From JBIKVP01 sp044356745 (GTDB lineage Bacteria > Pseudomonadota > Alphaproteobacteria > Rhizobiales > Beijerinckiaceae), in contig JBIKVP010000067.1 in NCBI GenBank assembly GCA_044356745.1, positions 1 through 11,168 of the forward strand: a stretch of DNA of 11,168 nt. Direction: 5' to 3'. This document shows positions 7,424 to 11,168 of this stretch, in pieces (the first letter of the stretch is position 1; every line of letters begins with the position of its first letter). A program made the position numbers and the translations under genes. The notes beneath the pieces were generated by a model. That model did not search any database. It had not been told where the DNA came from and saw only the letters and a program-made list of their open reading frames with translations.

Positions 7424-7548
7424 TACACGGTTTATTAGGAGATAGTTCAGGTAGTGTTTATACACTTTTTTTCTATCCATACTTGAAAGGGTTATATAAA
7501 AAAACCTTCCGTGGCTTTATCGAAAACCCGTTGAGCATGTTGGTTTAA
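7420..7548 (+). pseudogene. Displaced pdhC 3'-end remnant
   Basis: At 7507-7548 the plus strand encodes FRGFIENPLSMLV and TAA, which aligns with the real pdhC end FKGFIEQPLSMLV. The DNA is only about two-thirds identical over the last 42 bp, so this is not a recent tandem copy but two diverged versions of the same gene end. The frame is open back to an ATG at 7420 that overlaps the membrane-gene stop (ATGA), giving a possible 42-residue peptide; its first 28 residues do not resemble E2. The ENP form fits the usual alphaproteobacterial E2 ending better, so this may be the ancestral tail pushed downstream by an insertion. Confidence 0.75.
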
Positions 7549-7571
7549 AATTTTAAATATAGGGGAAGAGC

Positions 7572-7871
7572 ATGTCAAAAATCAAAGAGTTGGTCATACC
7601 AGTTTTAAAAGACATAAAAGCGGATATGGCAAAGCTTGATGATAAGATTGATGACGTCGCCAAACATATTCTTGAACAAGGCGAACGGCTTCAAAAAATA
7701 GAAAACTATATGACGTATCATATGGGGATTACACATCAGCACCGTCATGACATTGATGAACATAAAATATCTCTTGACACTTTAAAATCAAAACTTTCTG
7801 AGATTAAAAATCGAATTGAACAGCTTGAAAAAACTGAAAAACCAGAAAAACCAGAAAAACGGACACAGTAG
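7572..7871 (+). CDS. Coiled-coil protein with TYHMGIT/QHRHD core, first copy
   Basis: 99 residues, charged and helical, no signal peptide or membrane segment. Strong start: AGGGGAAGAG precedes ATG 7572. Heptad-like helix at about 10-45 (DMAKLDDKIDDVAKHILEQ), then the core MTYHMGITHQHRHDIDEHK at about 49-67, then a second helix (LDTLKSKLSEIKNRIEQLEK) and a Lys/Glu/Pro tail made of 9-bp near-repeats (GAAAAACCA). The gene that follows encodes a paralog with the same core. The His-rich core (four His in about 17 residues) could bind a metal, but that is inference. Family not recognised; small helical phage- or plasmid-type proteins of Rhizobiales are a possible relation. Confidence 0.75.
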   Translation: MSKIKELVIPVLKDIKADMAKLDDKIDDVAKHILEQGERLQKIENYMTYHMGITHQHRHDIDEHKISLDTLKSKLSEIKNRIEQLEKTEKPEKPEKRTQ

Positions 7872-7873
7872 TT

Positions 7874-8160
7874 ATGTCCGCCCCTGAACAAACCTTTCAA
7901 GCACGAAGCGTGGACTTGAGGGGCAGATGTCTGCACTTGAAGCGCACATGGTCGATATGTCTGATAAGGTTCTCGAAAATTCAGAAAAAATAGATGAGAT
8001 GAAAGGCTATCTCACCTATCACATGGGCATCACGCTTCAGCATCGCCATGATACGGATCAGCATAAAGTGTCGATTGATGCGTTGAGAGATGAAATTATC
8101 GCAATCAAGAAACGTGTCGATATGAGATTTTTACTTATTGTTTTTCTTTTGAGAAAGTAA
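7874..8160 (+). pseudogene. Second TYHMGIT coiled-coil copy, probably frameshifted and 3'-truncated
   Basis: The open frame from ATG 7927 gives 77 residues: helix, core LTYHMGITLQHRHDTDQHK, second helix ending IKKRVD, then an abrupt hydrophobic tail MRFLLIVFLLRK. An earlier ATG at 7874 starts MSAPEQTFQARSVDLRG in another frame; adding one G to the GGGG run at 7919-7922 would join it to the main frame (QMSALEAHM). The joined N-terminus aligns with the first copy (VDLRGQMSAL against KDIKADMAKL), which supports a one-base deletion. At the 3' end, similarity to the first copy stops exactly at the 13-bp junction repeat, so the original C-terminus has been lost to the following module. It might still be translated from 7927. 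Confidence 0.6.
8121..8133 (+). repeat. 13-bp junction repeat, copy 2
   Basis: Identical to 7070-7082. Here it falls where the second coiled-coil gene stops resembling its paralog. In the frame of the following membrane ORF it again reads Tyr-Glu-Ile-Phe, 33 nt before the likely start codon. Confidence 0.6.
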
Positions 8161-8165
8161 TTAAA

Positions 8166-8498
8166 ATGAAGATAATTGCTTGGATTTTAATGATTCCATT
8201 TCTGATTTCTTTTTCGATAGAAGGAAGCATATTATTATACCACGCTGGAAGTCCGCCAAGCAATGCCCCGGTAGGCATATTTTCAATGTTTCTATTCTTC
8301 CCATTTGCCTTTGGCGCATTATTGCTTGGTGTTAATAAACTCTCAAATACAAACACCCGTATGGGCTATATCGCTTTTTGCATTCTCTGTCTCTTCGCTT
8401 TGAATTTCGTATCTCACATACAATTTCTATCGTTTTTCGTAGTATGTATTTTCTTAATCATATCAATCCTTTTTTGGTTTAAAAGATACGCAAAATGA
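8166..8498 (+). CDS. Small four-helix membrane protein, second copy (unknown family)
   Basis: 110 residues, strongly hydrophobic, AT-rich. Membrane segments at about 3-24, 36-56, 66-84 and 87-105, with a basic end (FKRYAK). The ATG follows the previous stop by 5 nt with only a weak Shine-Dalgarno (GAAAG). The open frame extends upstream through Tyr-Glu-Ile-Phe of the 13-bp repeat, just as in the first membrane gene. The stop overlaps the next start (ATGA), the same arrangement as at the end of the first copy. A pair of diverged paralogs is likely. Function unknown; a holin-, immunity- or transporter-like role cannot be told apart from sequence. Confidence 0.65.
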   Translation: MKIIAWILMIPFLISFSIEGSILLYHAGSPPSNAPVGIFSMFLFFPFAFGALLLGVNKLSNTNTRMGYIAFCILCLFALNFVSHIQFLSFFVVCIFLIISILFWFKRYAK

Positions 8499-9109
8499 AA
8501 CCAATCCTTAAATACCGTGTTGGTCAGGCACGTGATGCACGTATGCTTGCTGAACTCCTTGATGTTGCCAACTACGGCGCATTTTCGGATTATTTTTCAC
8601 AGCAAGTTACAAAAAAGGGTGAGACATGGGTCGATGTCGTCTCGAGAATTGTGATGAGCAGACAATCTGAATACCATTTTAATGATACGTTTGTTGCGAT
8701 CGTTGAACGCCAACTTGCAGGGGCAATGTTCACGATGGTCAATCCTGATCCGTTTATTGTCAATGGATTGGATGAGATGCGTGATGATGTGCGTAATGCT
8801 TATAAAATGCGGATGCAATTACCCGGCGCCTTCTGGCTTCGCGATTTAGCGGTTTTCCCGCAATATCGCAATTTCTTGCGCATCGGTATGCGCTTGATCC
8901 AGTTTTCGATTGAACAAGGTTTTGAGCGCGGATTCCAGCAAATTGGCGGCATGGTTCACGACACCAACGAAAAGCTACTGCGATATTATCAAAGCATAGG
9001 GGCAAAAGTCATTGACCGCATCGATGTCGGAACGCATCCAACATATGCACCTGATAGCCAATGGAATTTACTTGTACTCACCCGTGAAAACTGGAAAAAC
9101 ACAATTTAA
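8495..9109 (+). CDS. GNAT-family N-acetyltransferase
   Basis: 204 residues. Early helical part VGQARDARMLAELLDVANYG, typical of a GNAT N-terminus. Acetyl-CoA binding region at about 113-150: FWLRDLAVFPQYRNFLRIG, where the usual Arg/Gln-x-x-Gly-x-Gly loop is degenerate. Then the C-terminal motif DTNEKLLRYYQSIGAKVI, a clear GNAT motif B (Asn, Tyr-Tyr, Gly-Ala). Its start overlaps the stop of the membrane gene and has no good Shine-Dalgarno, so translation is probably coupled. Base composition returns to that of the PDH genes, so this belongs to the host operon rather than the AT-rich island. It lies 16 nt before lpdA. Substrate unknown; modification of a small molecule or of PDH itself are both open. 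Confidence 0.8.
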   Translation: MKPILKYRVGQARDARMLAELLDVANYGAFSDYFSQQVTKKGETWVDVVSRIVMSRQSEYHFNDTFVAIVERQLAGAMFTMVNPDPFIVNGLDEMRDDVRNAYKMRMQLPGAFWLRDLAVFPQYRNFLRIGMRLIQFSIEQGFERGFQQIGGMVHDTNEKLLRYYQSIGAKVIDRIDVGTHPTYAPDSQWNLLVLTRENWKNTI

Positions 9110-9125
9110 ACTTAAGGATCAAAAC

Positions 9126-10565
9126 ATGACAACGCAATACGATATTCTGGTGATTGGTGGCGGGCCGGGGGGATATGTCGCAGCGATTCGTGCAGCGCAG
9201 CTAGGCTTTAAAACCGCTGTCGTAGAGCGTGAGCATCTGGGTGGTATTTGTCTGAATTGGGGCTGCATTCCCACAAAAGCGCTGCTGCGTTCAGCTGAAA
9301 TATATCACTACATGCAACATGCAGGTGATTATGGTCTCTCAGCTGGACAGGTGAGTTTTGATATTGAAGCGGTGATCAAGCGTTCGCGCGGTGTGTCAGC
9401 ACAGCTCAATGGCGGTGTAAGTTACCTGCTCAAAAAAAATAAAGTTGATGTGATTTGGGGAGAAGCCACCATCAGTAAGGTTGGCGAAGTGGTTGTCAGT
9501 AAGCCTAAAAAACAAGCGGTTCAGCCTCAACATCCTGCACCCAAAGGGGTTCTTGGTGAGGGCACGTATCACGCCAAAAACATTATCGTATCAACTGGGG
9601 CACGCCCACGCGTTTTGCCCGGCATTGAGCCTGATGGTGATAAAATCTGGACATATTTTGAAGCGATGAAGCCTAAAACAATGCCGAAATCGCTCATTGT
9701 CATGGGATCGGGCGCGATTGGTATTGAGTTCGCGTCATTCTATCGCACGATGGGGGCAGAGGTAACTGTTGTTGAGGTGATGGCGCAAATTCTGCCTGTT
9801 GAAGATGCTGAAATCGCTGCACTTGCGCGAAAACGTTTTGAAAAACAGGGCATTAAAATTTTATCCAGCACGAAAGTGACCAAGGTTGAAAAAAACGCCA
9901 ACGGTGTTATCGCGCACATTGAAGATGATAAAGGCAACAAGCAAACGCTTCCCGCTGAGAAAATGATTTCAGCGGTAGGCGTTGTAGGCAACATAGAAAA
10001 TCTTGGTCTTGAGACATTAGGTGTTAAAATTGAGCGTGGCTGTGTTGTGACAGATGGACTGGGTCGCACAAACATAGCAGGGATTTATGCCATTGGTGAT
10101 GTTGCTGGTGCGCCAATGCTCGCACACAAAGCCGAGCATGAAGGTGTGATCTGCGTTGAAACAATCAAAGGATTGCATACGCACCCCATGGATAAAGCCA
10201 AAATACCGGGCTGCACCTATTGTCATCCGCAGGTTGCTTCAGTCGGCTTGACAGAAGTCAAAGCCAAGGAAGCAGGATATGAGGTTAAGGTCGGCAAATT
10301 CTCTTTTGTCGGTAACGGCAAGGCGATTGCATTGGGTGAGCCTGAAGGACTGGTGAAAGTCATTTTCGATAAAAAAACGGGAAAACTTCTCGGCGCTCAT
10401 ATGATTGGTGCGGAAGTGACCGAGCTTATTCAAGGCTACGTCGTCGCGATGAATCTTGAGACAACAGAAGAAGATTTGATGCATACTGTCTTCCCACATC
10501 CAACGCTCTCTGAGATGATGCATGAAGCAGTGCTTGATGCTTATGGTCGCGTGGTTCATGCGTGA
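9126..10565 (+). CDS. lpdA: Dihydrolipoyl dehydrogenase, E3 component
   Basis: Reoxidises dihydrolipoamide with FAD and NAD+, closing the PDH cycle. 479 residues from ATG 9126, which has AAGGA at good spacing; the frame is open further upstream but only inside the GNAT gene. FAD-binding GGGPGG at 11-16. Redox disulfide Cys42-Cys47 in GGICLNWGC. Second nucleotide-binding fold GSGAIGIEFASFY. FAD-contact GIYAIGDVAG. C-terminal dimer interface with the catalytic pair His458-Glu463 in HPTLSE. A Lys/Pro/Gln-rich insert (SKPKKQAVQPQHPAPKG) at about 127-143 lengthens the protein slightly. Last gene of the PDH set; it may also serve 2-oxoglutarate dehydrogenase. Confidence 0.97.
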   Translation: MTTQYDILVIGGGPGGYVAAIRAAQLGFKTAVVEREHLGGICLNWGCIPTKALLRSAEIYHYMQHAGDYGLSAGQVSFDIEAVIKRSRGVSAQLNGGVSYLLKKNKVDVIWGEATISKVGEVVVSKPKKQAVQPQHPAPKGVLGEGTYHAKNIIVSTGARPRVLPGIEPDGDKIWTYFEAMKPKTMPKSLIVMGSGAIGIEFASFYRTMGAEVTVVEVMAQILPVEDAEIAALARKRFEKQGIKILSSTKVTKVEKNANGVIAHIEDDKGNKQTLPAEKMISAVGVVGNIENLGLETLGVKIERGCVVTDGLGRTNIAGIYAIGDVAGAPMLAHKAEHEGVICVETIKGLHTHPMDKAKIPGCTYCHPQVASVGLTEVKAKEAGYEVKVGKFSFVGNGKAIALGEPEGLVKVIFDKKTGKLLGAHMIGAEVTELIQGYVVAMNLETTEEDLMHTVFPHPTLSEMMHEAVLDAYGRVVHA

Positions 10566-10607
10566 TAAATACTGATTTGAAAATCTTAACACACGCGGAG
10601 AAATCTT

Positions 10608-11024
10608 ATGGTAGGGATTGCTGACTCAATAGCGAGTAAAGGGCAAGTTGCTAACAGTGGTGCGAGTTTAGATGATAACCAACCACAACAGATTGCTTTT
10701 TTGGATGAAATATTTGACGGTTTAAGAACACAGTTTCAAAGGCTAAATCACAATTCGGCGATTGTTAATCGTACTGATGACGCGATAGAATCTTTGTCTA
10801 TTTCTGATCCTTTGGATGAAACCTACTCATCAAACGCAAAGCAAGTGGTTGAAAATCTTTTAAGAAATGGATCCACGTCTGATCGTGAATTAATGGAAGA
10901 TACCTTGAGATTGCGATGGACTTCCGCAGTTGCAACACCTGAAGATAAACGTGCGATCGAAGAAATTACACGTCATTGGCCTAATCAAATTCAAGGTATC
11001 AACACTTACAATCAGGTTCGCTGA
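10608..11024 (+). CDS. Hypothetical soluble protein, 138 residues
   Basis: Starts at ATG 10608 behind CGGAG, 42 nt after lpdA with no terminator seen between them, so probably cotranscribed. No signal peptide or membrane segment. Acidic and Asn/Ser/Gln-rich N-terminal half (AFLDEIFDGLRTQFQRLNHN), then helices NAKQVVENLLRNG and DRELMEDTLRLRWTSAV, and a short end ITRHWPNQIQGINTYNQVR. I do not recognise the family. The strong ribosome-binding site and protein-like composition argue for a real gene. The IS copy begins 21 nt after its stop. Confidence 0.65.
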   Translation: MVGIADSIASKGQVANSGASLDDNQPQQIAFLDEIFDGLRTQFQRLNHNSAIVNRTDDAIESLSISDPLDETYSSNAKQVVENLLRNGSTSDRELMEDTLRLRWTSAVATPEDKRAIEEITRHWPNQIQGINTYNQVR

Positions 11025-11045
11025 CATTTAATGCAATATTTTTTA

Positions 11046-11168
11046 TATACCCCTCGTGAGTGAAGAGTTGGCGTTATCTTTTTATTAAGGTTGTTTTGAT
11101 TCCAATTTGGTATGGGTACGCTTTTAGAACCAGACCAACGTCAGGAGCTTTTGAAACGCCACCGCACC
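11046..11168 (+). mobile_element. Right IS end: 123-bp inverted copy of the left window end
   Basis: Reverse complement of 2-124 with 3 mismatches, all inside the coding part. It begins TATACCCCTCGTGAGTG; the base before it differs between the two sites. The leader holds no obvious further gene. Seen with the left copy, it makes the whole window a segment bracketed by two outward-reading IS copies, or a contig cut at repeats. Confidence 0.75.
11112..11168 (+). CDS. 5' end of a probable IS transposase, right copy (partial)
   Basis: ATG 11112 opens 19 codons to the window end, the same peptide as the left copy. It differs from the left copy at three third positions (CCA/CCG, GAC/GAT, CGT/CGG), showing that the two copies have been diverging under selection for protein sequence. 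Reads outward. IS630-like by memory of the N-terminal pattern only. Confidence 0.6.
   Translation, partial: MGTLLEPDQRQELLKRHRT

Noticed and set aside
7828..7863. 9-bp near-repeats (GAAAAACCA) resembling a small repeat array
   Set aside because: It is in frame and encodes the low-complexity Glu-Lys-Pro tail of the coiled-coil protein; no spacer structure as in CRISPR.
9012..9125. Upstream extension of lpdA in the same open frame
   Set aside because: It overlaps the GNAT gene; the ATG at 9126 has a proper ribosome-binding site and starts the conserved N-terminus directly before the FAD motif.

Overview
The window reads as a low-to-moderate G+C alphaproteobacterial locus, most likely from the Hyphomicrobiales (Rhizobiales). 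Four things support this: (i) a pyruvate dehydrogenase operon in the alphaproteobacterial arrangement, with split E1 alpha/beta and a lipoyl domain fused to the N-terminus of E1 beta; (ii) a DUF5076-like gene inside that operon; (iii) a palindrome matching the iron-control (Irr) box of rhizobia; (iv) an intergenic palindrome built like a repeat I remember from many Hyphomicrobiales genomes. No species can be named from the sequence alone.

Layout. Both ends carry the same 123-bp sequence in inverted orientation (2-124 and 11046-11168, three mismatches). Each copy reads outward into the first 19 codons of the same protein, probably an IS transposase (IS630-like from memory). Next to the left copy, on the minus strand, lie a small secreted DUF6746-like gene with an in-frame TAA at codon 5, a frameshifted gene remnant, a strong intrinsic terminator and an iron(III) ABC transporter binding protein. 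The 0.5-kb divergent intergenic region (2075-2623) holds the Irr-like palindrome on the iron-gene side and a separate AT-rich palindrome on the pdhA side.

From 2624 to 10565 the plus strand encodes pdhA, pdhB, a DUF5076-like gene, pdhC, an AT-rich island of small genes, a GNAT acetyltransferase and lpdA. This supplies all components of a complete PDH complex (E1 alpha, E1 beta, E2, E3). A 138-residue protein of unknown function follows.

The most unusual part is the island at about 7070-8498. It has two small membrane proteins of the same size and layout (7082-7423 and 8166-8498) and two paralogous coiled-coil proteins sharing a TYHMGIT-x-QHRHD core (7572-7871 and 7874-8160, the second damaged). 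A displaced second copy of the pdhC 3' end (7507-7548) sits behind the first membrane gene. The same 13-bp sequence marks the junction where each membrane gene joins the 3' end of the gene before it (pdhC, and the second coiled-coil gene), and it lies in the same frame relative to both membrane ORFs. I infer that a modular insertion, brought in by recombination at the pdhC 3' end, was duplicated or acquired twice. Its function is unknown.
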